From CAYPPG01 sp964412555 (GTDB lineage Bacteria; Hinthialibacterota; Hinthialibacteria; Hinthialibacterales; Hinthialibacteraceae), in the NCBI GenBank assembly GCA_964412555.1, contig CAYPPG010000009.1, forward strand, positions 1-64,000: a DNA stretch of 64,000 nucleotides, given 5' to 3'. The notes below the pieces were generated by a model. That model was not told where the DNA came from and did not search any database. It saw nothing but the letters and a program-made list of their open reading frames with translations. This document shows, piece after piece, positions 16,500 through 26,421 of this stretch. A program made the position numbers and the translations under genes. Position 1 is the stretch's first letter. Every line of letters starts with the position of its first letter.

Positions 16500-17945
16500 T
16501 CAGTTTTCATTATCCAACACGGCCATGGGAAATTTTTCAGAAGGCACATGCGCTTTCTTGGCAATTTCTTTGATCTTCTCCATGATCTCCGGATGCTTAT
16601 CGGCGACGTTGTTGGTTTCTCCAATGTCCTCTTCTAAATTGTACAATTCCCAAGAATGATCGGCCTTTTTCCTGCGTAAATCGGTTCGAATGGCTTTCCA
16701 TTTCCCCATTCGAATTGCTTGCTGGCCACCGTACCCCGAAAATTCCCAATACATGTAATCATGTTTTTCATGATTCGATTGTTTGCGTAAAGTTGGAAGA
16801 AAACTGATTCCGTCGATCTCGCTTTTCACCTCTCCCCCGGTGAGTTCCGCCACAGTCGGCATCACGTCCCAGAAAGCGGAAATATGATCCGTGGTGGTTC
16901 CGGCTGGTATACGTCCCGGCCAGCGGGCAATCATCGGCACACGGATTCCCCCTTCATAAAGAGAACCTTTTTTACCGCGCAACGGCTTATTGCTCTCAAA
17001 GAAATCAGTATCCGGGCCTCTGAGAAAAGTCGCCCCATTGTCACTGCTAAACATAACGATGGTGTTATCATCCAAATTCAAATCCTTCAAACGTTGCATG
17101 ATCCGTCCAATGTCGCGATCCATGCGGGTGATCATGGCGGCATAGGCGGCACGGGGATTCGGGTGGGGCAAGTAGCCGTCTGTACCATCATAAGGAGGAT
17201 CCGGCCATTTTCCTTTATATTCTTCAAGTGAATCCTCCGGCACCTGCAACGCCAGATGAGGAACCGGTGTGGGGTAATAGAGGAAAAACGGTTGATCCTG
17301 ATTCTTTTGAATAAATTGCAACGCCTCGTCGATCATCAGATCCGGCGCATAGTGTTCACCGGTCAAACCACGATCATTCCCGGGAAGAGGCACTCGTTCG
17401 CTGTTGCGGTAGAGATACTTCGGATAATAATTATGCGCGTGACGCTGGCAGTTGTACCCGAAAAATAAATCAAATCCCTGTTTGTTCGGATCACCGCTCG
17501 AACCGGGAGGTCCCAACCCCCATTTTCCAATCGTGGCTGTCGCGTAGCCTTGTTCCTTCAACATCTCCGCAATCGTCTGGGAATCTTCGGGAATCGGAAG
17601 CTGGCCTTCCGGCTTCACTTCGCTGTTATTGCGGATGTAAGAATGCCCGGTATGCTTGCCGGTCATGAGCACACACCGGCTGGGCGCACACACTGCCTGC
17701 CCACAATAATATTGAGTGAAACGCATCCCTTCCTCTGCCATTTGATCAAGGTTGGGTGTTTTGATTTTCTCCTGCCCATAACAACCGAGTTCGTTGTACC
17801 CCAAATCGTCGGCGAGAATGAAGATGATATTCGGTTTTGACTTCGCTTCGGACGAAGCCATTGCGGATTGAGCCAAAGAAGGCATAAGAGCCGATCCCGC
17901 AACGGCGGTTTTCAAAAAATTCCGGCGATTTAGTTGATCTATCAT
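16500..17945 (-). CDS. Tat-exported type I sulfatase (arylsulfatase family)
   Basis: A 481-residue sulfatase. The N-terminus has a twin-arginine signal (NRRNFLKTAVAGSA). Metal ligands Asp46-Asp47 lie in ILADDLGYNELGCYG. The formylglycine site is C86-A-P-S-R90 in VCAPSRCVLMTGKHTGH, the Cys type that needs FGE maturation. GKWGLG and FSSDNGA are further family blocks. It hydrolyses sulfate esters, probably from polysaccharide, in the periplasm or outside. It follows a Tat-exported GH106-like rhamnosidase gene on the same strand (189-base gap). AGGTG precedes the ATG. Confidence 0.95.
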   Translation of the reverse strand: MIDQLNRRNFLKTAVAGSALMPSLAQSAMASSEAKSKPNIIFILADDLGYNELGCYGQEKIKTPNLDQMAEEGMRFTQYYCGQAVCAPSRCVLMTGKHTGHSYIRNNSEVKPEGQLPIPEDSQTIAEMLKEQGYATATIGKWGLGPPGSSGDPNKQGFDLFFGYNCQRHAHNYYPKYLYRNSERVPLPGNDRGLTGEHYAPDLMIDEALQFIQKNQDQPFFLYYPTPVPHLALQVPEDSLEEYKGKWPDPPYDGTDGYLPHPNPRAAYAAMITRMDRDIGRIMQRLKDLNLDDNTIVMFSSDNGATFLRGPDTDFFESNKPLRGKKGSLYEGGIRVPMIARWPGRIPAGTTTDHISAFWDVMPTVAELTGGEVKSEIDGISFLPTLRKQSNHEKHDYMYWEFSGYGGQQAIRMGKWKAIRTDLRRKKADHSWELYNLEEDIGETNNVADKHPEIMEKIKEIAKKAHVPSEKFPMAVLDNEN

Positions 17946-18013
17946 ATCGGCACCTGTATTCAGAATATTTTTTACAATTCAATAGTACATGGGAAGAATG
18001 CAGTCAATCAAGC

Positions 18014-18087
18014 CTTGTTTATCAAACGATTATATGTAGGGGCGGTTCGCGAACCGCCCCGAGACTTGTTTATCAAACGATTATATG
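18014..18087. repeat. Perfect palindrome flanked by direct repeats
   Basis: A 22-base perfect palindrome (18039-18060, core GGCGGTTCGCGAACCGCC) lies between two identical copies of CTTGTTTATCAAACGATTAT (18014 and 18065, continuing ATG). No T-run follows, so it is not an intrinsic terminator. It sits between the sulfatase and rhamnosidase genes. Confidence 0.8.
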
Positions 18088-18134
18088 GAGTGAGGAGAGA
18101 CATACACAAGGTTGATCCTACCCAAAGAAGCACA

Positions 18135-20954
18135 CTACTGTAAAGCCGATATGCGTACAGGACCAAGCAGGCCGGAGGGTAATAGTTCTTTCGAACGGCA
18201 TCGTTGCACCCATACTTGAGCGGCAGTATTGTTTTCTAAAGAACGGCAATAATTATACGCCAGCGTTGTGACGTGAATTTCCAGTGAATTCACTCCTTCT
18301 TCCAGATACTCGACAGGAAAATCTACAAAGGGAGATCCCCACCAACTAACGCCGATTGTCTTTCCATTCAGTTTCACTTCGGCAATTTCATTCACTTTCC
18401 CTAATTCCAGGCGAAATTGTTTCATATTGTCGGTTCCGAACGGCCAATTGAGTGAAGTGCGATAGACCGCCTTTCCTGAAAAGGTGTATAAATTCCAATC
18501 CTTCGAAAAATCGAAAAGTTGTTCAAATTGCTCACTGAACGGTTCTCCCTGAACGGGAAATAAATCCACCGCCCATGGCCCGATCATTTCCAACGACCGG
18601 GATGAATCGGCTTCCAGCGGTTTTTCTGGTTTGCCGAATCGATCCGATTCAAAAACGAGCAGCAATGATTCCAGCGGTTCGAGTTGAATCTCGAATACGT
18701 TTTTATCATACTCCACCGGAAAACCTTTGTAGGGGAAAACGGATCGTTCGCCGGTTTCCGGATCCCAGCGCCAAGCCGTTTTCCGGCCGGTCGGGAATGT
18801 TACCTGCAGATCGATTCTGCGTTCCCGGTCCATATTGACGAGAAAGTAGATATCGCGATCCCCGTTTGTATGGTGATTGAAAAAGAGTTTCGGATCGGGA
18901 TTGCTATGTTCAAAAGCCGGGGCAACTTTCATCTCACTCATCATTTCACCCGCCCATTGGAGCAATAAATCTTGTTTGGGTTTCTCAACGACTTGAATGC
19001 TTTCCGACTCAATGTTTTGGATATTATTCATTGCTGTAATGACAAGAGCGTCTTTCCCGTCCTTGTCGCTTAAGCCGGGGGATCGATGGGGAAGTTTACC
19101 GACGAACAATATCTTGCCGCCGTTTTCGGCGAAGCGCTGTAAGGCCACCGCCGTTTCCGGTTGTATGGTTTCGGCATCGCAAACGATGAGAATTTCATAT
19201 TCCATCGGTCCGTGTTGCAGTTTTCCTTTTTCATATTTTGCTTCTTCGATTACCTGACCGTTGACATAATCAGCGTAATAACCGTGATGATTGAGCGCCT
19301 GCCACAACTCATGCAAATACCAAGGTTTGGTGTTGAACGCATTGCGATCTAAGCCCGCCTCGCTCCAGATATCCGGAGTCGGCCCGAGGATCGCAACCTG
19401 GGCAGTAGGATTGGAATTTTGAAACACACTGCAAAGCCGCGCTACATAATCCATCCAGTGCCGCATATACGGCCAGATCGGGTTTTGCTCATTGTAGTAA
19501 CAACCGTACCGAATCCAACCGGGAAAACCGGCTTCCGGCGGTGAGTAATTAAAACCGTGCAGAACAAAATGATTGATGCCGGTCACGATATTGATGTCGG
19601 TCCCCTGCTTCATATACTCCAGCGATGCTTGAAACACCCCGCGGGTGTTGGTCATGGCTTCACAACTCGCGATCTTTCGTCCCTTCAAATGCGCGCCGGA
19701 AGAAGTGTATTTGTTCCAAATCGCATAACGAATGTCATCAAGTACCGCTCCGCGAACCCAACCGGCGTTGAACAACCATTGATCGCCTTCGGGAATATCG
19801 GGAACTAGATAACCACTTAGTAAATTGGTATACAACCATGGGTGTCCGTAGGCTTGATAGCGGCTTTGCGTTCCGTTGCGGTTGCACCACTCATGATACG
19901 GAAGAATGAATCGTTCCATAAACAATTCAGCCAACGTGAGGCTGTGATCGTAGCGAACTCGGTGAATAATATCTTCGAAATCACCGATCACTTTCACATT
20001 TCGATTCATAATAAGAGGCAAATATGATTCAATCTCATATCCTCTCCGTTTTTTGAATTCTGCAGAAAAATCGGATGTCCAATTCGCTCCCGCCAGTTCA
20101 ATGCTGTCGCAAAACAAGGAACGCAACCCGTTCCCCAATTTTCCCCCCAGATGCGGACCCAACTCTTCCGACATACGATTCAAATAATGCTCCACGGCGG
20201 ATTGGTTGAAATGATCCAAGACCGGCCCATCCGCACCCGGCGCGCCATGCATCACTTCCCGGAATTTCCTGCGCCAGGTAAGCACATACAGATCGTGTTT
20301 TCCTTCCGGGACCGAATACGCAAAGGTTCCATCGTTACTTACTTTTTCAAATAGATCGATAACGGACCCCAAATTTTCAATTTCTTTCGGAAAGAGTTTT
20401 AACTGAATCAGTTTTTCATTGTCACCGTTCGGAGATGGAAATTTTCTCTGTATGTCACTCGGCCCTTCGACAGAGATGACTTCCAGTTCCACTCCCTGTA
20501 TCCATTCTTCGGGATCAAGGAATTTGCCCCCGAACGGCCAGCCGGTACCGACGATCATATCTACGATCATATCCTGTTCCTGCCCGAACTCGGTCGTGGT
20601 CCGCACCATCTCGTTCCATTCGTCGCTGAGCCAATCCAATGCTTTTCCGGGCGGATTCGGATAAATATCGGAATCCAGAGAAACGGGATTGATCTCGACG
20701 CCCCCGGCGCCTGATTCCTTCATCAATTTCATTTCCCGGCGTATTTCTTCCGCCGTAATCCGATTCCCATTCCACCACCAGCGGTAAAACGGGCGGGCAC
20801 TGGAAGGGGGATTATGAAATTGTTCAAAAAATTGATCTTGTGTTGCAGCATGCTCTTGTGCGGAAGCGTTGAGAAAGGGAGAAGGGCAAAGGAATGCACC
20901 AGAGGTAATGGATATAGTTTGTAGGAATGCCCTACGATTGAATTGTTCTTTCAT
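18135..20954 (-). CDS. Tat-exported GH106-like alpha-L-rhamnosidase
   Basis: A 939-residue protein with a twin-arginine signal (FNRRAFLQTISITSGA). The barrel domain opens with ARPFYRWWWNGNRIT and GAGGVEINPVSL, typical of GH106 family rhamnosidases. The blocks GTGWPFGGKF and YGHPWLYTNLLSGYL follow. The C-terminal 150 residues form a galactose-binding-like jelly roll (VNEIAEVKLNGKTIGVSWWG). It would remove alpha-L-rhamnose from plant, algal or microbial polysaccharide. GAGGAAA precedes the ATG. The sulfatase gene just downstream suggests a shared sulfated, rhamnose-containing substrate. Confidence 0.85.
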   Translation of the reverse strand: MKEQFNRRAFLQTISITSGAFLCPSPFLNASAQEHAATQDQFFEQFHNPPSSARPFYRWWWNGNRITAEEIRREMKLMKESGAGGVEINPVSLDSDIYPNPPGKALDWLSDEWNEMVRTTTEFGQEQDMIVDMIVGTGWPFGGKFLDPEEWIQGVELEVISVEGPSDIQRKFPSPNGDNEKLIQLKLFPKEIENLGSVIDLFEKVSNDGTFAYSVPEGKHDLYVLTWRRKFREVMHGAPGADGPVLDHFNQSAVEHYLNRMSEELGPHLGGKLGNGLRSLFCDSIELAGANWTSDFSAEFKKRRGYEIESYLPLIMNRNVKVIGDFEDIIHRVRYDHSLTLAELFMERFILPYHEWCNRNGTQSRYQAYGHPWLYTNLLSGYLVPDIPEGDQWLFNAGWVRGAVLDDIRYAIWNKYTSSGAHLKGRKIASCEAMTNTRGVFQASLEYMKQGTDINIVTGINHFVLHGFNYSPPEAGFPGWIRYGCYYNEQNPIWPYMRHWMDYVARLCSVFQNSNPTAQVAILGPTPDIWSEAGLDRNAFNTKPWYLHELWQALNHHGYYADYVNGQVIEEAKYEKGKLQHGPMEYEILIVCDAETIQPETAVALQRFAENGGKILFVGKLPHRSPGLSDKDGKDALVITAMNNIQNIESESIQVVEKPKQDLLLQWAGEMMSEMKVAPAFEHSNPDPKLFFNHHTNGDRDIYFLVNMDRERRIDLQVTFPTGRKTAWRWDPETGERSVFPYKGFPVEYDKNVFEIQLEPLESLLLVFESDRFGKPEKPLEADSSRSLEMIGPWAVDLFPVQGEPFSEQFEQLFDFSKDWNLYTFSGKAVYRTSLNWPFGTDNMKQFRLELGKVNEIAEVKLNGKTIGVSWWGSPFVDFPVEYLEEGVNSLEIHVTTLAYNYCRSLENNTAAQVWVQRCRSKELLPSGLLGPVRISALQ

Positions 20955-21044
20955 TGTTTTCCTCGATTTGTGTTGAATTTGGGATAAGGGTGTAATGAAT
21001 GGTAGTGAATGCGCTTTATATCCCCCCTCGATTAAGACACAAAA

Positions 21045-22763
21045 TCACTTCTCGATAAACCGCTTCATCCTTTTTAATCCCTCACGAATATTCTCCAATG
21101 AAGTCGCAAATGAGAGACGAAGGTATTCCTGCTCTTCCCCTTGGTTTTTGCGGCCGAAACAGGTTCGGGGGAGAACCGCGACACCGGCTTGTTCGAGAAG
21201 AGCGGCCTGGAGTTCATTGGCGTTTCGAAGACCAAGGCGGCGGCAGGCTGCGGTAACATTAGGGAAAACATAGAAAGCGCCTTGAGCAGGCAGGCAGTGA
21301 ACGCCGTCGATGTTGTTCAATCCGTCAACAATCACTTTGGCGCGTTCCTCGAATTGCTGAACCATGTATTGTGACTCATGCTGAGGGCCATCGAGAGCGT
21401 GTACCCCGGCAATCTGAGAGAATGCGCAGGTGCAGCTGTCGATGTTCGTTTCGATTTTGGCGAGTTGAACGGCAAGATCGCGGTTCATGACACCATAGCC
21501 CATGCGCCAACCTGTCATGGCGTACGTTTTCGAGAAACCGTCGACGATGATCGTACGTTCTTTCATGCTGGGGAAACTGGCGATGGAGCAGAATTCCTCT
21601 TCGAATACGATTTGTGAGTAGACTTCGTCAGCAATTACCCAAAAATTCCGTTCCTGCGCCAACTGCGCAATATTGCGAAGGAGTGGTTCCGACAAGATCG
21701 TGCCTGTCGGATTACCCGGCGTGTTGATGACGATCATTTTCGTTTTGGGAGTGACAACTGACTCCAAATCTTCGATAGAAAATCCCCAATTGCGTTCTTC
21801 GAGCAAGGGTAATGGAATCGATTTCGCACCGATCCAATCTGCAACGGATTCGTAAATAGGATAACCGGGATTGGGATAAAGCACCTCATCGCCGGGATTG
21901 ACAAGTGCCATCATGGCGTCGAAGACGATCGGTTTTGCACCGGGAGTGATGACCACTTCGTCAGGATCGACGGGAATTCGCCGAGTACGCTGAATATAGC
22001 GGGCGATCGATTCCCGTAATTCGGGAATCCCTGCGCTGGGAACATAATGTGTTTGGTTTTCATCCAGTGCTTTCTTGACAGCGGACTTGATATGCGCCGG
22101 TGTGTCGAAATCCGGTTCCCCAAGACCAAAGGAGATAATATCCCTTCCTTCGTCACGCAGTCGATTGACTTGGGAAAGAACATCGAAAGCGGTTTCGGTT
22201 CCAAGCACGGACATACGATTTGCAAGCGGCGGGAGATTTGATGTTTTAGGGGCGGCGAACAGTTTGGAGCCTGCGATGGGAGCAACAATCCAAAGCGCCC
22301 TCTCATTTTCTCCATGGACAATCTGCGCCTCTAAAGTTTCCGGAGTAAGCGTGTCGAGGTTGCAAATATGCCAGCGGGGAGTATCGACCGGCGGTTCAGG
22401 ACTGATCACGACAACACGTTCGCTCAAGCCATCTCGAATGCGGGAAACGCGTTCCGCATCCATCGCATCGGCCAGACAAAAGAGCCGCCGTGGATAGTGA
22501 AGAGATGAAAGGCAAAATTCGAAATTAGCAAAACCAGCTGCTGGAACGGATTCCTCTCTGCATCCGGCGGCAAGAAACGCACTGCGAACCGTATCGGCAA
22601 AGGTTTCCGAATACATCAGCACATCGGATGATCCCCACCCCGGATTCGCCGGATCAAGCCGCATCGCAGAGAAGATCAACCATCCGGCGGCATTCACGAG
22701 CGCATCGGGACGGTTCATCGATCGAAGGGATGCAAGGGTATCGGTTAACGTTTTCGAGTTCAT
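21045..22763 (-). CDS. Class I/II PLP aminotransferase with extra N-terminal domain
   Basis: The C-terminal 395 residues are a complete fold-type I aminotransferase: ISFGLGEPDFDTP, THYVPSAGIPELRE, NTPGNPTGT, and the PLP lysine (about 410) in VDGFSKTYAMTGWRMGYG, close to aspartate aminotransferases. Residues 1-175 form an additional domain with no PLP motif (NAAGWLIFSAMRLDP, MDAERVSRIRDGL). It is not recognised. The gene lies six bases after the two-barrel gene at 22770, on the same strand, so they form an operon. The substrate is open. Confidence 0.87.
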   Translation of the reverse strand: MNSKTLTDTLASLRSMNRPDALVNAAGWLIFSAMRLDPANPGWGSSDVLMYSETFADTVRSAFLAAGCREESVPAAGFANFEFCLSSLHYPRRLFCLADAMDAERVSRIRDGLSERVVVISPEPPVDTPRWHICNLDTLTPETLEAQIVHGENERALWIVAPIAGSKLFAAPKTSNLPPLANRMSVLGTETAFDVLSQVNRLRDEGRDIISFGLGEPDFDTPAHIKSAVKKALDENQTHYVPSAGIPELRESIARYIQRTRRIPVDPDEVVITPGAKPIVFDAMMALVNPGDEVLYPNPGYPIYESVADWIGAKSIPLPLLEERNWGFSIEDLESVVTPKTKMIVINTPGNPTGTILSEPLLRNIAQLAQERNFWVIADEVYSQIVFEEEFCSIASFPSMKERTIIVDGFSKTYAMTGWRMGYGVMNRDLAVQLAKIETNIDSCTCAFSQIAGVHALDGPQHESQYMVQQFEERAKVIVDGLNNIDGVHCLPAQGAFYVFPNVTAACRRLGLRNANELQAALLEQAGVAVLPRTCFGRKNQGEEQEYLRLSFATSLENIREGLKRMKRFIEK

Positions 22764-22769
22764 GGTTTT

Positions 22770-24848
22770 TTATTCTCGGGGCAGCAAATCCATGTCGCGG
22801 CCGCGGTTCGCTGTAATCACCTTGACCGCTTCGTTGGCGGTAACCTCTTTATGGACCAGTTTACAAATGGCTTCCGCGACGGCGGCTGGATCGTCATCAC
22901 CTGGGAAGAGCACATTGCGGCCCACGAGTGCGCCGCGGACGTTGAGACCTTCGCCCATACCGCGAACAAACTGTTCAATTATCGTCACCGGGTTACCCGT
23001 CGATTCACCACCCAGCATAAGGATCGGACCGGAATACGCCAAACAAACCCGGTGATAATTCTCGACATAAGGAATCTTCATCCAGATATTCGACGAAGAA
23101 TGTGATAATCCGGCGGCGACACCGATCACACGAATCAGATCATCTGCCTGCATGATCGTTTGATATTTGCCATCCATCTGACGCACGGGCAGCGGTTCAA
23201 GGAAAATCGGGAGTCCGCATTCATGACAGGCGTCGATCCCGCGCGCGCATTCTTCCATCGTCTGGATACAATAGCGGTCATAGGGATCGGGCACGGCCAG
23301 GCGCAGCAGCAATTTTGCGCCGTCCAGTTTCAATTCTTTTATTTTCTTCACATCACGATAAGCGGTGACCCGGTCGAACATCTCATAGCGTGCGCCGGAA
23401 AGTCCACCTCGGTTCATGCAGGCGATGAGAATGCGGTTATCTAAGAAACTTTTGCCGTGTTTTTGTTCATATAGTGAATCAAGTAGAACGAGGTCTTCAA
23501 TAACGTCGGCGGTGCCCATGATTCCATCGACGGAGGAAGCCATCATCACACGGGCACAGCGGCCGAGATACTCGAATCGATCTCCCATTCCGACAGCGTT
23601 GGGGCCGACATTGGTCACCATCCGCGCGGGATGGTCGGCGGCGAGAATCACGAGTTTTCCGTCCGGAGCGAGATGCTCCCGTTGAGTGCGCTTTTGCATC
23701 CGTTCTTGGAAGAGATTCGGTTGTTTGATCCGGATATCGGATAATTTATCCCATACATCGTCAGTAAAAAACTTCCGTGTTTGGTAAATAAAATTCCGGA
23801 TCAGGGTATAGTTGACATCAATGCGGTTGCGGCAGGTAAAGTAAAAGGATTTCGCGGAAAGAGCGACATCTTCGGGAATTTCGCTATCGATCGGTTTGAT
23901 CTCGAAAGCGATCGTGCCTTGATAGTCGCATTCGACAAGCGCTTGAAGATAGCCGGCCAAGACTTCGTCGGTCAGTTCGCTTTCGGGAACATTGAACGCA
24001 GGATGCATGTCGCCGTACCGCTTTTCTCCGTTTGGAGCATTCCGATTGAGAACGGCGTTGGCGATGTGGATATGACCAATGTAAGGACTGAGCGTTTTGA
24101 GTGTTTGCGGACCTTCATCCGAAATGATCAGATGGCTGGTATCGATCATCAGGGCGAAGTTTTTGTGTCCATAAAAATTCCGGATCGATTCGACAAACTG
24201 TTCGGCTCTCGACGCCGGTCCGAGCAGGCATTCTTTGAAGCAACTCATGCCTTCGGGATTGACTCGATAGTCGAATACTTCAAGTAACGGAAGCATAGGG
24301 ACTTTGTTCCCGAAGGTGGCCTGTTCGAAGATGTATTGGCAGAGTTCATGCACCGAGCGGCGCAACTGCGCCAACGCTTCGATCCGAATGCGCTCGGCCT
24401 CTTCACCGGATGCACCCGCCAAAATCGCCGGATCCTTGCCGCTGTAAAAGGCAAATTTATCGCTGTCGTAATCATACGCTTCGTCGATACAGTCCTTGAG
24501 CCGCTGAACGGCTTTGGCGCGCTCGTGTTCATCCAGCGAACTAATATCGGAAGGAACGACGATATTGTCTTCGTTGATGATCTGGACCGGCTGGGCGGAG
24601 TAAACTATTTCTTGAAGTTTGGCTTTCTCCCGTGCTGTGGCGAACAATTCGCCGACCGATTTCCGCGTGGCCGGGGATTTGATGCGGGTAATTTCGACGG
24701 ATTTAAAATCAGGATCGTCGACGATCCATTGCAACGTCTTGAGTACATAATCCCTGCGCCCCTCTCCGCGAAGAACGGAGTTAGTATTTCCCGGTCCGGG
24801 AAATTGAGTGCAGTGGACAATACCGAGAAGGTTATTTTCTAATGCCAC
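22770..24848 (-). CDS. Fusion of xylose-isomerase-like barrel and Cgl0159-like aldolase barrel
   Basis: A 692-residue protein of two (beta/alpha)8 domains. Residues 1 to about 365 look like a sugar-phosphate isomerase/epimerase (AP-endonuclease-2 type) with VPMLPLLEVFDYR, ALMIDTSHLIISDEG, YIGHIHIANAVLN and TIAFEIKP as metal-site strands. Residues 385-692 resemble the Cgl0159-like class I aldolase-type barrel seen near inositol catabolism genes (LVILAADHPARM, GAKLLLRLAVPDPYDRY, WMKIPYVENY, ILMLGGESTGNP). It starts at GTG 24848, with AGGAGAAG six bases upstream. The two activities could act in sequence on one sugar or cyclitol. Exact reactions are unknown. Confidence 0.75.
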   Translation of the reverse strand: MALENNLLGIVHCTQFPGPGNTNSVLRGEGRRDYVLKTLQWIVDDPDFKSVEITRIKSPATRKSVGELFATAREKAKLQEIVYSAQPVQIINEDNIVVPSDISSLDEHERAKAVQRLKDCIDEAYDYDSDKFAFYSGKDPAILAGASGEEAERIRIEALAQLRRSVHELCQYIFEQATFGNKVPMLPLLEVFDYRVNPEGMSCFKECLLGPASRAEQFVESIRNFYGHKNFALMIDTSHLIISDEGPQTLKTLSPYIGHIHIANAVLNRNAPNGEKRYGDMHPAFNVPESELTDEVLAGYLQALVECDYQGTIAFEIKPIDSEIPEDVALSAKSFYFTCRNRIDVNYTLIRNFIYQTRKFFTDDVWDKLSDIRIKQPNLFQERMQKRTQREHLAPDGKLVILAADHPARMVTNVGPNAVGMGDRFEYLGRCARVMMASSVDGIMGTADVIEDLVLLDSLYEQKHGKSFLDNRILIACMNRGGLSGARYEMFDRVTAYRDVKKIKELKLDGAKLLLRLAVPDPYDRYCIQTMEECARGIDACHECGLPIFLEPLPVRQMDGKYQTIMQADDLIRVIGVAAGLSHSSSNIWMKIPYVENYHRVCLAYSGPILMLGGESTGNPVTIIEQFVRGMGEGLNVRGALVGRNVLFPGDDDPAAVAEAICKLVHKEVTANEAVKVITANRGRDMDLLPRE

Positions 24849-24951
24849 CGTTTGCTTCTCCTACGATAGAAGTGTCTAATACATAAAGATACAGTATAGG
24901 GGTGAAAAGGGGAAATGGTGTAGGGGGATAGAAACAGAGGCTTTACGGAAA

Positions 24952-25623
24952 TCAATAATTTCCTTTTAAAATGTTCATGTTCAATCCACGCCGTTTGCCG
25001 AGGGAAGCAGCTCCTCGGTTGCCGAATAATTGCTGCATGGTTTTGAATTTCCTCATCCCCGTCCCGTACACATCCCATTCCGGCCGATCAAATTCCTGTG
25101 AGACATTAAAGCCGGCCATGTCGGTCAGGATAAAAGATACCCACTCGGCAAATCCTTCGAGTTGTTCGAAATTTCGGCACGCAAACCCATCGAGACGCTG
25201 CCAGACATGAGCGTATTCATGAGCCAGGGTGGCATAGAAAGAAATTCGGGGGAGTCCACTCAAGATATAGATAAATATTTTCCCTTCCTTAACACAGAAA
25301 AGGCCAATCGGATCGAGATGTCTCATATGAGGAGGGCATTTACGATAGAGTTCCGCTTTGGAAACCAGTTGAGCGGAGATGGAACTGGAAGGAAGAAATC
25401 CAAAGGTTCGAGCCATATCGCGTTTGATTTGTTGAAACATAAAAGCCGCATCTTCCGGATCGACAACCAGATCAGGATTGTAATCAAGAGAAGTGTTTTT
25501 CGTTTTTCTAGCCGATAGAATCCCTTTTTTTCGAATTGAATTGCGGTGTCGTTCGTATAAAACGGCCGAACTGACTCCAACCACTGCCGCGGCACACCAG
25601 AACAAAAGCAAATAACTTTGCAT
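24952..25623 (-). CDS. Membrane-anchored DA1-like zinc metallopeptidase
   Basis: About 223 residues with one N-terminal membrane helix (LLLFWCAAAVVGVSSAVLY). The zinc motif HEYAH is at about 135-139, and a probable third ligand Glu lies in LEGFAEWVS 20 residues on, a gluzincin arrangement similar to DA1-like domains. IGLFCVKEGKIFIYI precedes it. The ATG at 25623 is preferred over TTG 25635 because GGTGAT is well spaced before it. The target is unknown. The protein probably faces the periplasm. Confidence 0.75.
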   Translation of the reverse strand: MQSYLLLFWCAAAVVGVSSAVLYERHRNSIRKKGILSARKTKNTSLDYNPDLVVDPEDAAFMFQQIKRDMARTFGFLPSSSISAQLVSKAELYRKCPPHMRHLDPIGLFCVKEGKIFIYILSGLPRISFYATLAHEYAHVWQRLDGFACRNFEQLEGFAEWVSFILTDMAGFNVSQEFDRPEWDVYGTGMRKFKTMQQLFGNRGAASLGKRRGLNMNILKGNY

Positions 25624-25758
25624 AGCATCACCCAAGATGAAATGGATATAAGACTATTTTATCAAAGCGTCTCAAGAAAAACAAAAGTTTTTGGATGTAT
25701 CATAAACAACTGAGAATATATCTTTCCATTTTAAGAAAAAATGGTTGTTGGGGCAGGC

Positions 25759-26343
25759 CTATGTGTCTGCCTCTGGCGGCGAGATTTCAAAGACTTCCCA
25801 AAGTGGGATTTCCAGATTGTTTACGGATTTGAGTTGCAGAATTTGTTGAGCCTCGAACATTTCCCCACGATTGAAAAGGGAATTATCCTCCAAAAGATAT
25901 CGTTCCACATATTGAGCGTCGGGATCGACAATAATATATTCCAGTACGTGAAATTTTTCATACAGTTTTCTTTTGATCCAGCGATCTTTTTGGCTTGTGG
26001 AGGGACTCAGAATTTCTACAATCATATCAGGTGCCCCTTGAATGTTTTTTTCGGTGATTTTTTGGGGATCGCAAACTACGATGATATCCGGTTGAACAAT
26101 ATTATTCTCTGATAAGACAACATCGATCGGAGCATATAACGGCAGGCATTCCGTTCCTTGTAAAGCGCCATCGATCAATCGAAACAAATTCGCGGACATC
26201 CGTTGATGTTTTACCATCGGTGAAGGAGACATATCATAAGCGATTCCGTCGATGATTTCCCAGCGCTCCTCATCCGGCCAAGTAACATAGTCATCGTAAG
26301 TGAATTTTCCGTTTTCTTTCTTTTTCACTGCAAGCGTCATCAT
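25759..26343 (-). CDS. Uma2 family (DUF820) PD-(D/E)XK nuclease-fold protein
   Basis: A 194-residue Uma2 protein with FTYDDYVTWPDEERWEIIDG at the start, then VQPDIIVVC (catalytic Asp), MIVEILSPST (Glu) and KRKLYEKFHVLEYIIVDP. Uma2 proteins are abundant in cyanobacteria, planctomycetes and related groups, with uncertain roles. The C-terminal SPPEADT is encoded by a dispersed hairpin repeat (GGGGCAGGC...GTCTGCC, 25748-25775), so its natural stop was probably altered by a repeat insertion. ATG ATG follows GGAGA. Confidence 0.88.
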   Translation of the reverse strand: MMTLAVKKKENGKFTYDDYVTWPDEERWEIIDGIAYDMSPSPMVKHQRMSANLFRLIDGALQGTECLPLYAPIDVVLSENNIVQPDIIVVCDPQKITEKNIQGAPDMIVEILSPSTSQKDRWIKRKLYEKFHVLEYIIVDPDAQYVERYLLEDNSLFNRGEMFEAQQILQLKSVNNLEIPLWEVFEISPPEADT

Positions 26344-26421
26344 CTGTCTCCATTCGGCTTTCGTACAACTTTGAGACTATTTTACATGAGAGGCAATAAA
26401 AATTCCAATTCCAATAGATTA

